64,000 bases of DNA from Amyloporia xantha (GCA_036971615.1 JAYKKR010000036.1:124001-188000), one strand, 5' to 3'. Positions 12,801 to 28,949 are shown, numbered from the stretch's first letter. Made by a program: numbers and translations. Notes: generated from the letters alone by a model not told the origin.

Positions 12801-15800
12801 TCTAACATGGATGTATTGCAGTCTCATTATCTCTTGACCTCTCACGACGGCTAAGGTGCAGGATGTGTTCAACAGTCTAGTGCAAACTTTGCGAGATGTG
12901 CTACGACTACTCGCAGGCGGATCGTTCGATGAGAACGACGAGTCCAATGTTATGGACATTGATGACAAAGACGGCTTTGGCCCAGTTCGGACTCACCAAG
13001 ATGCCGGCCGTTCCGCATCGTCACAGCGAGGCACCAGTGTTACGTTGGACCGTTCCACTGTTGGGATTTGTGTGACATCGCTTGCTGTAATTCCCATCTT
13101 GCAATCAACATCAACAGAGCCTACGCGCGACAAGGAACTGGCAAACTTCGTCTTGAACTGTGCTGTGGATCGGTTTTTTGTCGTGGCCCAAGCTTATTTC
13201 AACAACGTCCGGCAGGGGACGTTGAGTATGAGCGTTTCTACTCTCAATAAATTTCTGGAGAAATTCGAGGGGCTTCTTAAGGGGTACGATCATGCGAAGA
13301 GCGAGCGCCTACAGTTATTGACGGTACATTTCCTGGAGTCCACCATCGACTTGTGGTTGCAGCCAACCGTGGCTTCCAGCGACGTTGGCAAACGTGTGCG
13401 AATGCTGTGGAGCTGGTTCTGTGATATGCTACAAACTAACAAGGTGCATTCATGGAGAATCCGAGATCATCTCACGTGTTTTCTCGACGCCTATCTCGCG
13501 CAAGATCCGACTCAAAAAATGTGGACCACGTACGCCAGCGCCGACCGGGAAGAAGATGACAGTGATATAAAGAGCGACGACAGCGACGGGGGCAAGAAAT
13601 CTGAAGTCGATCAGGGTGGGGTCGTAATTGACTCCGGTGCTTTGCCAACGGCATTGCTGCCCACCCTAGGTGCTGATGAAGATATCCGTGTCCGGTGGCG
13701 CGCTGCTGTAGCCAATGCTCGCCTGTTCGTTCTTGCTAGGAGACTTAACCTCAATCTTTTGGATCTATATACCAAAGTAAAGAGCTACCTCTGCACGGAT
13801 ACAGATAAGTAAGCATGCCCGACTACTGCCTTATCATGAGTTAACATGTCAACGAGATAGCTATGAACAAATGCTCACTCGTGTGCTCTGCCTGGGCAAT
13901 ATTATGATAGTGAGTTCGGCCGTAAGACGTGGACCCTATTGGCATCTCTTGGAGACGTGTCTATATACCACGACATACACAAAGCATTTAGAAGCTGTCT
14001 TAACAGGTGTCGCTGAAAGAATGGGACTAGATTGTCTTTCCCAACTGTTCGAATCCTATGCATCTCAAATTGCGTACTCCATACGTCAAGCCGAGAAGGA
14101 CTTCTTACAATTCCCCCCTCGCATCTTAGGATTCCAGGACAAAAGGCAATGCGCTCAAGCTGCGTTTCATGCTTTCACTCCTACAAATCTGATAGCAGGC
14201 GGCACTCGTGAATCGGTGAAGCACGGGAAACAACTTTTTACTAGCCATTGCAAAGTTGTGCAGAAATCAAACGTGGAGGGTATCCGTGAATGTTTTGCTG
14301 AGATCATCGGATACCAGATCGTTATCTGGATGGACGAACATTTGAACGCTACGGCAAACTCGATGGATGGCCTGGAGGAGCTTTTGCGGATCAAGACGAA
14401 AGAAATTGGCGAATCTGAGCGATTCGACGCATATTTGCAGCAAAATGCGGACGCTATCGTTGGTGCAATCCTGCGTACCCTCCGTGATCAAGACTTCACT
14501 TCTCGCGGGCCCATCGACATAGGTTTACGAGACTCAGGCTATCACGACAATGTTACAGACACCTTTCGGCACTTGTGTCGTTACAGAGGAGCAGACACCT
14601 TTTTGCCACACGAGCCTAATCTTCCCTGTTACGGTACCCAGACAGTCTTGCAGTCGCTGAAATGGTTTGGTTCTCGAGTGCCCGAGGTAGAGACGCCTGG
14701 AATCACGTACCACATTCTTCACCGACTTTTCGCGGAGGTAGAACGAACTCCCATTGTCAATGAGCAAATGCGACTCTTGAACGGCATTTGCGTCTGGATC
14801 GCCACACATTATAGCCATTTTCAAGACGAGACCCTACTACGGACGATGGTGAATATGTCTGCCATCATGTTGGCCCAGTCGGACCTCGCGTATGCAGCAC
14901 AGTCTATCCTGGAGTGGGGGTTCAGCCTCTACCGCCGCAGCACACAGAGAAATACCAACATATCAGATATCCTCATTCGTATCAGCTGTCTGGCCTATGA
15001 CTATGCTCAGGACTCCGGAGATTCTTCTCTTAAAAACATGGGGCAAGCACTTCTTCTTTGGATAGAGAACCAGGTCATACAACTCTGTGGCAATGAAGTC
15101 ATGAAGTTACAGGTTGTGAAGGCTCTGACCGCATGGCCGCGGGACCTCCCACAAGAATTGCAGATTCTTCGCGATGAAATACAATCTCCTGAGCTTTCAG
15201 CGATACTCACGGATCATCGTATCTCATCCAATAAATTTCGTCTTGTTCGCCGTCTCCGCGACCTAGCAACAGAGACTCATGGTATTGACGAGGAACAATT
15301 TATGCAATCAGACTTCTGGCATCTCAAAGAGTGTTTACCATCAGCAAGTCAGCTTCTCGACGATGACATCGATGCATTCGCTGCTCTCTTACTGCTCAAT
15401 CATGGTCACCTCAGCAGCTTCGGAAACGTTGATGCCCAAGGCATGTCCCAGAATATACGAACTCGGCATCGTAACAATTCGCTCAGGAAAGATCTCACTG
15501 ACGGCTACGATGCTGCGCGTCGCGCCATCGTTGTGTCGTTGCTAACAATGCTTGATGCTACTTCGGCAGTTGAAGTGCATGCTGCGTATCTCACCTTGCG
15601 CTCACTTATGTCGGTTTACACTCCGGACGCAGTTAAATCTCGAACGTGGTCTAGTGGATATTATGGCGATCTACTATACTTTCAGGCACATGCCGCGCCG
15701 TTCGCGAGAAGAGCGGCGTGCGATCTCCCCACTCTTTTAGCTTCCCAGGAATCCTTAGAAGCCTCTAGCAGTTTCGATACATGGGTACCTCACATCACGA

Positions 15801-18800
15801 CGTTGCTGTGCGATGCGCTCACCGCCCATGATCTCTTTTATGCTCCCCTAAGTCCCATCCTACATTCGCATCGAGATTTCGCCGAACAGATCTTGCCAGT
15901 ATTGGTGCAGACACTCTTACAGATCGAACGTTCGAGTGCTCCTTCTCAAACCCAACTCCCCTTGCGTGAAGAACTTTCACGGTATTTTGCTGCAATTCTG
16001 ACTTATGAACACGCCGACCTCGCTTGCTTACGTTCTGTAGTTGATATTACCCTCCACCTTCGTTTCTTCCGACCAGCTCATATACGTGATGCTCTGGCTC
16101 ATGACAGTTGGCTTAGTCTTGATTATGCGTTGATGAGTCAAAATGCGATCAAATGCGGCGCATACACGACGGCTCTGTTATTCCTGGAGCTGGCAGCGGA
16201 ATATAACGGGGATGATTGCTCGGACCCCGCGACAACCGAGCGAATCCTTTTCGATATCTACAGTCATATCGACGAACCAGATGGATTCTATGGGATCAAG
16301 ACGCATGACTTACGCCAGTTTCTCATAAAGCGACTGCATCATGAGAAACAATGGGACAAAGCTTTCCAATTCCACGGTGCCGCGTTCGAAGCAAGGACAT
16401 CAGACACACAAAACGCCCAAGGTGTAGTCGAAGCGCTGCACTCTTTCGGGTTCAATCGTCTAGCAATGACGTCTCTGGGAAGCATACCGAATGGATCAGA
16501 GGAGAAGAGCGACGCAAACACAATGATGTACCGCCTTGGATGGCGCACAGAGACTTGGGATTTACCAGAACATGTGGAGGAGCGAAATCCAGGACTTCCA
16601 CTATATCTCGCACTTCGAGCTGTGTATCGCGAGCGTAATCAGGAGACCGTCGACAGCATAATCCGTCGAACATTAGTCGAAGAGATGCGTCATCTGCATC
16701 ATCTTGGAGACGAAAACTTGACCGAGATTCGTCAAGTCACACAGAACGTCATGTGTCTTAGTCAAGTAAGGCAGTGGAGGAGTCATGCCACACAGTTCGC
16801 ATTACACAACAAGACCGTCGAGAAGGGTCAATGGGATACGTTCACTCGCCTTGACGAGGACTTTGAGTACGTGCTGCATCCGTAGTATTTTGCCTGTAAC
16901 TGAGAGACCCGATAGCTTTGACGACGGTGAGGCAATTCTAGCCACACGGATATCTCTTGTGCGATCAGTGAGTCAAAGGGAGCAACGAGGGCAGATAGGA
17001 AATCTTCGATCACCCTTTTACAAGAGCCTGATTGATCTCGAGGCCCGCTGTCTCATCAGTCTATCGGAAGCTGCTCGGCTTGCCGGTCATAGCCAGATTG
17101 CCCTTAACTCTGTTGTACGAGCCCAAGCACTTGAGGACAGTTCTTCATCAAGAATCACTCAGGAGTTTGCCAATGTTCTATGGTTAATGAAAGAACCAAA
17201 ATCAGCGGTCCAGTCCCTGGCCAATCTCCTATCGACTTCATCTAGCAACTTTTCTCAGATGGACAATCAGGAGAAAGTTCGAAGGGCGATGTCGCTAGCT
17301 TGTTTGGTGACTATTCCTTAGCTTAGAGAATGCGGGTTGTTTAATCAATCGCTCACTCAGGGTACATGGACCTCAGAAGCGTCGCTCGAAAAACCAAGTG
17401 AAATCATCACCCGCTGTTTTGGTCCAGCCACTGATTTACTGGCTCAAATTGACCCTCAACCACTTCCTATCTCAACCTCCGATCAAGCCAGCGTTTATCA
17501 TAAATACGCTATCTTTGCGGAACGCCAATACCACGCCATTGTAAACTCTCCAGATGCTTTAAGATTCAGAGTATATGTCGATCGCAAAATAGAGGAGATC
17601 AAACACCGCAAATCCCAGGTTCAGAGGGCTCAGATGGGCACAAGGGAGCATTCGGAGCTTGTTAGGGAGCTCAAGAAAGCGGAAAGAGTTCTAGGCCAGG
17701 ATCGGACACGGTTCAAGGACCACGTTGACTCTCGGAAATCGTTTCTTGCGTTGGCAATCGACATGTACTCCCGTTGCTTGACATCTTCCGACGCCTTTGA
17801 CAATGACTCCATCTTGCGATTCTGTTCCCTTTGGTTGGCCAACTTCGAGGAGTCAGATCAGAATCTTGGTTTTGGTGTTGCTCTGGATCGAGTGCCCTCA
17901 CATAAATTTGTCTTCCTTGCGCATCAACTGGCAGCTAGGCTGTCGAAGACTCCTTCACCTAACTCGACCGGTAACCAAGGTTATCTCCAAAGACTTTTGA
18001 TCAGGATGTGCCGTGAACATCCCTTTCATAGCTTGTATCAAGTGTTCTGCTTGACGGCTGAGGGATCTGTTCCGCAACCGTCCATGTCTGCGAGGAGGCA
18101 ATCCGGACGACTTGAATCTCAGGCAGAACGAACTACTGCAGCTTGTGATCTCTTCGACCAACTCCGAAATGATATCACAACTCGAGAGCGAGTACGAGAT
18201 GTAGAACGAGTCTGTCACGCCTCGCTGGAGTGGGCAAAACACCCCATCAAAGACCGTTTCCTTCGTCATCCGCCGAAAGGTCCCCTTCAGATACCAGAAG
18301 AACTCCTCATTCGTAGGATCGAGCACCTGCGCGTGCCTGTGATCACGGCAAATACTCCAGTTGACCCAAGTACCCGATACGAGCACTGTATATGGATCAA
18401 CCACTATGAGGCAATCTACACTACTGCTGGGGGCGTAAACTTGCCCAAGATTACGATTTGTATTGGCAGTGACGGGCAAAAGTACAAGCAGCTGGTGCGT
18501 ATTACGATATCAACCTAGGATCCATACACACAGTCTGATGATAGTCTTATGAACTTAGTTCAAAGGCGAAGGCGGTGATGATTTGAGACAAGATGCTGTG
18601 ATGGAGCAGGTATTTGACCTTGTGAACGTCCTTCTCAGAAATGACCGTGAGACAAAGAAGCGGTCGCTGAGTATCAGAGACTACAAGGTTGTTCCTCTTG
18701 CCTCCCAAGCTGGGGTGCTTGAATTTGTGCAGAATACCAGTCCGTTGTCTAAATGGCTTCCTTCCGCGCATATACGGTATGTCTGAGCCTATCTTCCCGT

Positions 18801-19806
18801 TTTTTTCGTGTCCATGACCTATTCCTCGCAGATATCGCCCGGGCGATATGCCTGCCAATGATGTGTCGAAACAACTGGCCAAGAAGCACGCGGAATGTAA
18901 TCACGAGCGCGGGCCATTGTTGCAGCTTTTCCTTCAGCTCCGCGAACGCTTCAAACCTGTCATGCGGCATTACTTTACTGAGACGCATAAGAACCCCATG
19001 TCCTGGTTCGCGATGCGATTGAAATATGCTCGAAGTGTTGCAACAACGTCGATTGTGGGTCATGTTCTCGGGCTTGGAGACAGGCATACGTCCAATATCC
19101 TCATGGACAATGTCACTGGGGAAGTCGTCCATATCGACCTGGGAATCGCATTTGATCAGGTCTGCACAATCATGTCTCGGTTACATCAGGATAGAATTGA
19201 TCTAATTTTCCATTGTGCAGGGAAAAATATTACCTGTCCCAGAGCGAGTGCCGTTCCGCTTGACAGCAGACATGGTTGATGGTCTAGGCATCTCAGCGAC
19301 TCAAGGGGTGTTCCAGCGCTGCGCCGAGGAGACTCTACGCGTCTTGCGTGAACGATCGGAAGTCATATTGACGGTCCTTGAGGTCTTCAAATATGACCCG
19401 CTTCACTCATGGTATGCTCATATGCATTGATACGGGTGCAGATTATAACACGAAGCGTTCAAATTATCCAGGGCTGCTAGTGAATTGAAGATCAAGCGAG
19501 TACAGGGCTCCAGCAACGAGACGAACGCGCAGTTAACTGGCGATGCCATCCGCTATGCGATTGGTATCGACATGGCAAGCGGGACGGCAGATGAAGCTGC
19601 CGACCGTGCATTGTCAGCCGTTAGTCGCAAATTGGACAAAACGCTCAGTGTCGAATATACTGTAAATGAATTAATCGCCGAGGCGACAGATCCGGGCAAT
19701 CTCGCACAAATGTATCACGGTCAGTACAATCAGTACAATAATATTTCCGGCCTGCTCATCGACCACTGACATGTGTATGCTTGCAGGATGGGGTCCTCAT
19801 TATTGA
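9868..19806 (+). CDS. TEL1: Tel1/ATM phosphatidylinositol-3-kinase-related checkpoint kinase
   Basis: ATM-family Ser/Thr kinase that senses double-strand breaks and short telomeres in the nucleus. Eleven exons (9868-11250, 11307-12785, 12862-13808, 13861-16866, 16916-17306, 17361-18494, 18559-18776, 18832-19159, 19221-19411, 19472-19719, 19787-19806) give 3114 residues, close to human ATM (3056). The N-terminus carries the TAN region ([17 protein letters not shown]). The middle is HEAT-like and FAT. The kinase holds [24 protein letters not shown] and [13 protein letters not shown]. The FATC tail ([15 protein letters not shown]) is completed by a 20-nt last exon ending WGPHY. The 54-nt intron 17307-17360 contains an in-frame TAG but splices cleanly and restores the FAT motif [13 protein letters not shown], so the gene is intact. 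The weakest splice call is the first intron (donor GTGGAG). Confidence 0.95.
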
Positions 19807-20366
19807 ACAATGGTCGCCATACATGCCTTCACGTCGCATCGCAACAACCCTTATGCATAATTTATAAATTAGCTCTGCCACACAATTGTATAGTATTCCT
19901 CCATCCATACAAGATTCTCAAATTTACTGCCTATATTATCCTCCGAAAACATCATCCGGCCCAACCACACCAGAATACATAACTTAGCGAAGCAATGAGA
20001 TGAGATGGCAGTCATGAAGAACAGAGTGCCAGTATACAGCTTTTTTTTTCTATGTAGAGCAGCTACTTCCCGCATTCCAAAATTCGTACAAATGCTGAGC
20101 ACAGGTATTACTGGTCGCGGGTATAAACCACGGACGAGTGTATCATGTATCAATACAAACCATCAACACCAAAGTCGCAGCCTCCCATAGCACGGACAGC
20201 TACGAAGTGGCCTACCAGCCTTCACGTACGTAGAACAACAAAGGAGTCTGTGATAACGACGGAAAGCGAGGGAAAGGAGATCCGGAGAATGAACGTAGAT
20301 CGATGCATCATATGACATTGCGGAATGATGAGATACCACGGGAAAGAAATAAAATGTCTGTCGCCA
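19807..20366. other. convergent intergenic region TEL1 / STE20
   Basis: About 560 bp between the stop codons of two converging genes. It includes a T-rich run near 20041 and several AATAAA-like adenine-rich stretches that could serve as polyadenylation signals for both genes. No open frame of interest. Confidence 0.5.
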
Positions 20367-23008
<2,642 letters not shown>

Positions 23009-23856
23009 GGACAGTGATGGCGAGTCGCGAGGGGTGTACTGTTTGTCTTTTCACGTCAAGCGGAGTTGGTGGTCACGAACAACGATGTCGACGACAATCA
23101 GAACGAGGTGGTCAGTGCGTGGTGGCTGAGAATGGCTTTCACTTTAATGACCCGGGGAGAATCCGCAGTCCGACTATATTAAAGGCAGTCCAGGCCACTC
23201 CGACGCCGTGCAGAATGCCCTGCTCGACGTGTGAGAAGGGAACAGATGGCGGACGGACGCTGTGCGTGACGGTGTGGACGCCGGACTGAACGGTCTCGAC
23301 GACAGAATGGCGGCGACAAAGTTTAAGTCGACCTTATCGATCCCAGTGTCCCAGTTTGCCATATATGGATGCCCTGCTACACTTCGCCACAGCACCGCCC
23401 TTACGGCTCATCCTCGCAAGATCCGGATCCGTCGCACGCTCATGTTCTCAGCTCGCGAAAATCATCCGCCGTTCTTACCATCGCGTTAATAGGCCAGATG
23501 ATTTTACACCGATTATTTCAACACAAAACCTACGTCCTAAGCTTTGGTTCATTGTTCGCATGCAACAGGTCGTTTATTTATTCGTGATGAGCATAGCTGC
23601 AGATGTTGAGAGCATTGGATATATGCTGCGATCAAACACCATGCGCAGGCCGTCCAGGCCGTCCAACATCTCGCTGAATCACAAACTCCAGATTTTCATA
23701 ATCATTCAGCAGCACAACGAGGATGCACAAAAGGAGCACGAGCTCTTATCGAACATAAGGGATAACTTACATGAAGGGGATACAGCAAGAATAGTATCTG
23801 CGAGGCTAGAGCGCTCGTATTCCGCATATTCCGAGATACTGGTATAAGCTTTACGC
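23009..23856. other. intergenic region upstream of STE20, downstream of PIF1
   Basis: About 850 bp. The proximal part is the STE20 promoter. An open frame at 23356-23847 (+) has no motifs and overlaps what is probably the PIF1 3' untranslated region. No supported gene. Confidence 0.45.
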
Positions 23857-26551
23857 TCAGCTTTCTCCAATCGTGGCTAGCGTCCTCGACCACTGTACTA
23901 CTTTGGGATGTGCGAGAACCTGATAAGAGAAAAGTTAAGGGCTGATTCTGCACGAGAGACAGCAAACTGGGGCTGGCATACCTTTTTAGGGTCGAAATTC
24001 AACACTTGCAGCCCATCCAATGAGGTTGCACGAGAGAGCGCAACATATGCTTGGCCTAGATTCAAACACATACAGTCAGATAAACGGCAAACGCGAGGCT
24101 GGGACAGAGCATCAAAGCCTACCTTTCTCGAACACTTTCGCGAGATCAACCTTCACTCGCTCCAGTGTCTGGCCTTGCGACTTGTGTATCGACATCGCCC
24201 ACGCGAGAATCAGCGGCAGCTATGAGTTATCTTCACGTTAGCGATACAGCGCACAGTTCACAAATGCGCACGCCTCACCTGCGTCCTGCTGACCTGCACC
24301 TCTCCATTCGGTAATTCCACCTTGAACACTTCCGACTGTACGATCACGGTCCTGGATTGAGATCCGGGCTGCAGGAACTCTACCACCGGAAGCCGCTGAC
24401 CCGTGCTCGCCCTCTTCGCTTCTTTGCCGTTCTTCGACAGCGGCTTCGACGAGGACTTCTCGCTGTACGGGTTGTCCTGCATATCGGACAAGTACGACGG
24501 ATCCCCTGGGTCCACGAACCTGAGGACCTTGCCCATGGACCCATTCACCAGCGTGTCGTCTATGTTCTTGATCAACATGACCTGTTCCCGCGACACTTAG
24601 CAGCCCAAAGCGATCACATTTAGCCTATGACGCACCTGAGCACCGACTTTGAGTGTCAGCATCCTAGGGGCCATGAAGTTGCTTAGCATTTTTTCACGCT
24701 GGGCTTCGTCAACGATTGTCCCGCCATCACTGGCGGTGTAAGTCTTGACCTCTCCGTTGATGCCGCTCATCCGCGCGGTGTTGGAGCGCTCGACGTCTTC
24801 ACGCCGCGGGAACCTAGCACATAACATTATATCAGCTATGCCGACAGAATACGATCAGACCACGCACAACTCAGTCGCGCCAAGTCCATCTTCATATTCG
24901 ATTCCCCGTGAAAGACCTCTGAATTTCGCAATGGATATGGCTGTAAGCCGACCAAACCGCATCTCGTTCAGCATGTCCACGAATTCTGGGAGCTGTCAAC
25001 GCCTGGTAATAATGCAAGGACCAAAATTTCCACCCACCAGGATCGCGCTGACGGAACACCTTCGTGAGATTGAATGTCTGCTTGATGGTCTCACCCCACA
25101 ATTCGGCCTCAAAGGCAAACTTGACTTTATCGCTCTTCGCCACAGGTGGCAGCTGGAAGAAGTCTCCCGTGACGATGACCTAGCCGGTCGCGGTGAGGAG
25201 GATGGCTCCCTATGCGTGGACCTGGCTATATGCGCGAGTAACACACCTGAATCCCACCGAAAGGTTCGACCTTCCCACGCAACTTGCTCCCGATTTGTGC
25301 AAGCTTATCGAATAATTCCCCTTCCACCATTGACACTAAAGGACGTGTCATTTACGACAACAGAAAGAGAAAGATCATGGCGACAAACCCTCATCAATGA
25401 TTAGAACTTTCGTCCGAAGCCAGCGTGCACTAGCCTTCTTGTTCTTCTTGATCTTTGTTACCAGCTGGTCTACAGGCTCGCGTCCAAGGCCAATACCCGC
25501 AAATGAGTGGATCGTTACTCCGCCAATATTACATGCAGCGATGCCTATATTGTATGTAATTAGTGCATGTATACGACTTCAAAATGCCGGACAGACCAGT
25601 AGAAGCAGTAACAGCAACCGCATCGTGGGACGTGGAATTTTTGATCTTGAGAATCCTGATAATCTCGCGTAGTAGTATAGACTTCCCAGTTCCTAAGCGG
25701 GAAAATGAATTAGAGATGTTGTGCGACACAAACGACGAAAAGGGGCTCCATCAAGGTCAGGCGGGCGAAACGAACATTGTCCAGTCCGCCTATGCACACA
25801 GGAAGGTAGACGTCAATGTATTGAATGTGGTCTTTCAGGTGATAAGTAGTCCGACCTGTCATTCACACACCCCGGTATCCAGTACCACCGTGCGTTATGC
25901 ATGATTGAAGTTATGTAAAATCAGGTAATACTGCACATCTCCAGTCTTGCATACCATATGTTCCAAGACGTTGAACACGATATAGTGTTCCATCTACTCA
26001 CCTGCACTTCCGGTATAAAAAACGCTATGTCCGTCCTGCACCAGCTTCAGAATATGTGACTGCTCCTGACTTAGCACCACTGGTCCAATTTTTGCGCCAG
26101 CATTTGACCCTGAAGAAGCAGGAACTACACGCGGAGAGGCTGCGTTTGTCGACTGCGCCACTCCGAGTGGTCGCCCAAGCCGTGATCTGGGATAGGTTGT
26201 GCTTTGACTTTGTGCAGGTTGACCCCAGCCTGGAGGAAGCTGACGACGTTTGGCGGGGGGATCCTGCGAAGACGAGGGGCGTTTCTGCGATATGCTGCTC
26301 CTGGAACTTTGAGAAGACGTGATCATCGTTTGTGAGGCAGCGCTTTCCTCGTCTAGAGCCTCTTGGATGTCTTTGAGACGTTGTTCCAGGCCAGACAGTT
26401 TCTGTTTGGGAGGCGTAGGTGCCCACGGAATGGCCGTCGCGTCCGAGTCACTAATGGAGGAATCGTAGCTCGCCGAGGGCAGAGAATTTGATGAAAAATC
26501 GCGTTTGACGGAGCGAAGGCCGGACATCGGTTGCTTGGGCGGAGGAACCAT
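23857..26551 (-). CDS. PIF1: Pif1-family 5'-3' DNA helicase
   Basis: ATP-dependent 5'-3' DNA helicase of superfamily 1B, acting on telomeres, G-quadruplexes, replication forks and mitochondrial DNA. Eleven exons from 26002-26551 down to 23857-23919 give 621 residues with all phases consistent. Motifs in order: Walker A GSAGTGKS (split by the first intron), [20 protein letters not shown], Walker [49 protein letters not shown] and [14 protein letters not shown]. The C-terminus ends in a short helix after [11 protein letters not shown]. The first 150 residues are Ser/Pro-rich and disordered. The first intron (25693-26001, 309 nt) is about five times the usual length here. The gene is divergent from the acidic orphan at 26763. 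I did not see a clear mitochondrial presequence. Confidence 0.93.
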
Positions 26552-26762
26552 CTCTACTCAGGTGGTGAGTTTATGTCGATAACAAGTCCAGGACAAGTGT
26601 GCAGACGCGGATACAGCCGTGCAGCACCCGGTGGCAGCAACGAAGTTGAATGTGGACGCGTGACACCCACCCGCGACACGATCACGAGATCGTCACTTCG
26701 ACGCGACACTGAATAGTACTAGCGCCGGAGAACCACCACATTCATCACCTTCGTCGCACAAA
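26552..26762. promoter_or_regulatory. bidirectional promoter region, PIF1 / acidic orphan
   Basis: Only 211 bp separate the two divergent start codons, so both genes must share control sequence here. I see no obvious TATA box or CACGTG motif. A palindromic-looking GATCACGAGATCGTCAC stretch lies near 26680-26696. Confidence 0.45.
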
Positions 26763-27398
26763 ATGACTTGGGTTCTCGGTTGGTCGCTTGATATGGATTA
26801 TGGTATCCAATTCGCCAAGGACCGTAAACTCGTCGGCGTTGTCGAGAATGTCACGGACAATCGTCTCTTCCTCGCTGCAGCCAGTTATATCGGTGTGAAC
26901 ACAAAAATCCGTGATGTCCTGTCCTGCTGGGAGGGCGACGGTCTTGCGGTGGTTTTCGGTATCTATGTTGACTACAGACATAGGAGGTGCCCGCCGCGAG
27001 AAATAATCCCTTCCCGACTACCACCCGAGAAAAGGATAGATTTACTCCTCAGACTTTTGCAGACGGACGACCCCCCTAAGTGGTATCGCTATGATGATGG
27101 CACTTATACGCCCTGGGGCGGCGAGCTGTGCGGATTTTCCGCTGAGGACCAGGAATACGACCTACAAGAGGAACACAAGTGGAACGAGGATGGTACTCGT
27201 GTAGAGGACGCGCATGACGAGGAAGAAGAACAAGAAGGCGATCATGATAATGATCAAGATGATGAAGAGGGGGAAGAGGAAGAAGAGGGGGAGGGGGGAG
27301 AGAAGGGGGAGGGCGCTATCGAAGATGACGGCGAAAGGGCACATGAAACTAACGCGCTCAGCTCCACCTTTGGTACGTGCGGCATTTCGGTGCATTGA
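26763..27398 (+). CDS. hypothetical protein with acidic C-terminal tail
   Basis: Single-exon 211-residue protein starting MTWVLGWSLDMDYG. Residues 1 to about 130 look like a compact globular domain (regular hydrophobic pattern, FAKDRKLVGVVENV, WGGELCGFSAEDQEY). The following 65 residues are extremely acidic with Glu/Asp runs, as in histone-chaperone or nucleolar tails. No family is recognised. Whether the last dozen residues are read as shown or removed by a 3' intron (a GTACGT lies just after codon SSTF) is uncertain. It is divergent from PIF1, with 211 bp between starts. Confidence 0.55.
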   Translation: MTWVLGWSLDMDYGIQFAKDRKLVGVVENVTDNRLFLAAASYIGVNTKIRDVLSCWEGDGLAVVFGIYVDYRHRRCPPREIIPSRLPPEKRIDLLLRLLQTDDPPKWYRYDDGTYTPWGGELCGFSAEDQEYDLQEEHKWNEDGTRVEDAHDEEEEQEGDHDNDQDDEEGEEEEEGEGGEKGEGAIEDDGERAHETNALSSTFGTCGISVH

Positions 27399-27719
27399 CT
27401 CAGAGTCTTGAACATGTCTATTCATGGTCATATATCATATACTGCAGTGTCGAAATGCATCATCGAGGTCTAATAGCAGAGTTTTATGACGGACACTTAC
27501 GCATACGGCTTATCATTACACTTTCTCCTCCGTTCCCTGCCATGGTGGTGCGGCGACGCTCCCTAAGCTCATGGTGTGATATGTTGCTTCCCTCAATGTA
27601 ATGACTAATGCGTGCCGTCCTCTACTCATTTATCACAATTCCGATAATCAAAATCAATGCACACGGGCTGGAGGTAGCGAGGAACATACATATCATACAA
27701 TAGAAACTACAATCACCGA
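27399..27719. other. convergent intergenic region
   Basis: About 320 bp between the acidic orphan and the Sos7-like gene, which converge. Nothing recognisable apart from presumed 3' untranslated sequence. Confidence 0.4.
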
Positions 27720-28949
27720 CTATAGTCCTGCCCTCACTCGTGCGAGTATAGCCGCTATGAGGCCTGGGACATCGTTGGCCTGCGCATATGCTCCCACCAC
27801 GTCTCCCACTTCTTCAGAAAGTCCTTCAATATGTGCATCCGCGAGCTGCCTCGTATTGGGTACAAAAAGGAGGATAATTTGTATTGGTCTTGGTGGCCCG
27901 CCCGGGTCAGACGATGGCGTGATGGAATACGTGAGGTGAAGTTCATTCTCGGACGCAGAACGGAAGGATTCGAGCGAGTGTAATGAGCGGTGTAAGGCAA
28001 GCGACGCCGTGAACCTGTTTGCAGAACATGACGCATGAGGACTAGCAACAGGAGCTCCCAATGCGACGTACCAGTCATACAGGCTGACCACCCTTCCGTC
28101 TTCAACCTCGTCCTTGCCCGCTCTGACAAGCTTCTCTACGTCCGCTCTCTCCATCCGCAGTCGCTCAACCTCCCTTGCGCCATCCTTTACTTTCTCTTTG
28201 ACTTCATCAATAGTCTCGTTCAGATTCTGGAGCTCATCGTCCAGCTTCTGCATCTCCGAGACCTGCGAGTCGAGTTGAGCGTTGGCAGACGCAACGGTAA
28301 GGCGAGGATGAGGATGTGCCTGGCGTAATCGAGTGAGCTGCAAACGCGCATCGAGGATCTTGCTCGCGAGTGTCGACGCCTCATCAGTGAGTGCTTTGGC
28401 CTTCACATAATCTGCGCCGAGATGTAAGTCGGAAGTACATGTATATCATGACCATCATTGATATTCGTACTCACCTTGCTCGACGAGGGGAGCCAATTTT
28501 CGAATGTCACCATCCTTCTCAACTAACCTGGCCTTTGCGGTCTTGAGAGCGCCCTTCTTCTCCTCGTTTGCGAGCCTGAGCTTCTCATTGTCTTCACCGT
28601 TGATGTTGGGTGCATCGTCGCTCACAATCGTCTTGATGTACTGGTCTTTCGCCTTCTGCTCAAGGTATTGGATCTTGAGCTTTCGCAAGAACGCCTACGG
28701 AAGCCTCGTATAAGTCTTCCTACACAGCACCCGGGAACTCCTCACCACTTGCGATGCAACATGAAAGGCGACGATGGCCGGATCAGTCAGTGCCGCCCCA
28801 CCTTGGAACAGTTGTCCGACCTCATTTTCAGATGAGCTTTGCTGAGAATCAAACTGATCTCGATAGTCGACAATATGGAATGGCGTATTCTCTAACGTTG
28901 ACTGAAGGGAACGAGCTGCCTCTAGTTTGGCTGTGTGTTCCGCGTCCAT
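27720..28949 (-). CDS. SOS7: coiled-coil protein resembling kinetochore protein Sos7
   Basis: Three exons (28746-28949, 28475-28694, 27720-28411) give 371 residues in consistent phase. After about 65 residues comes FLRKLKIQYLEQKAKDQY, which resembles the start of the coiled coil of Sos7, the fission-yeast partner of Spc7/KNL1 at the outer kinetochore (the position of metazoan Zwint, budding-yeast Kre28). A long coiled coil follows (about 70-230: heptads such as LDDELQNLNETIDEVKEKV). The C-terminal part is a globular segment of about 130 residues with a LYDWYVALG motif, compatible with an RWD-like domain. Family assignment is by memory of the coiled-coil motif and length, so moderate. It shares a 283-bp divergent promoter with the mitochondrial S29 gene. 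Confidence 0.6.

Noticed and set aside
17307..17360. In-frame stop (17319-17321) inside TEL1, suggesting a pseudogene
   Set aside because: It lies in a 54-nt phase-0 intron; removing it restores the FAT-domain block and the protein stays in frame to the FATC end.
23356..23847. 163-codon plus-strand frame
   Set aside because: Antisense to PIF1's probable 3' region, no motif, no conserved features.
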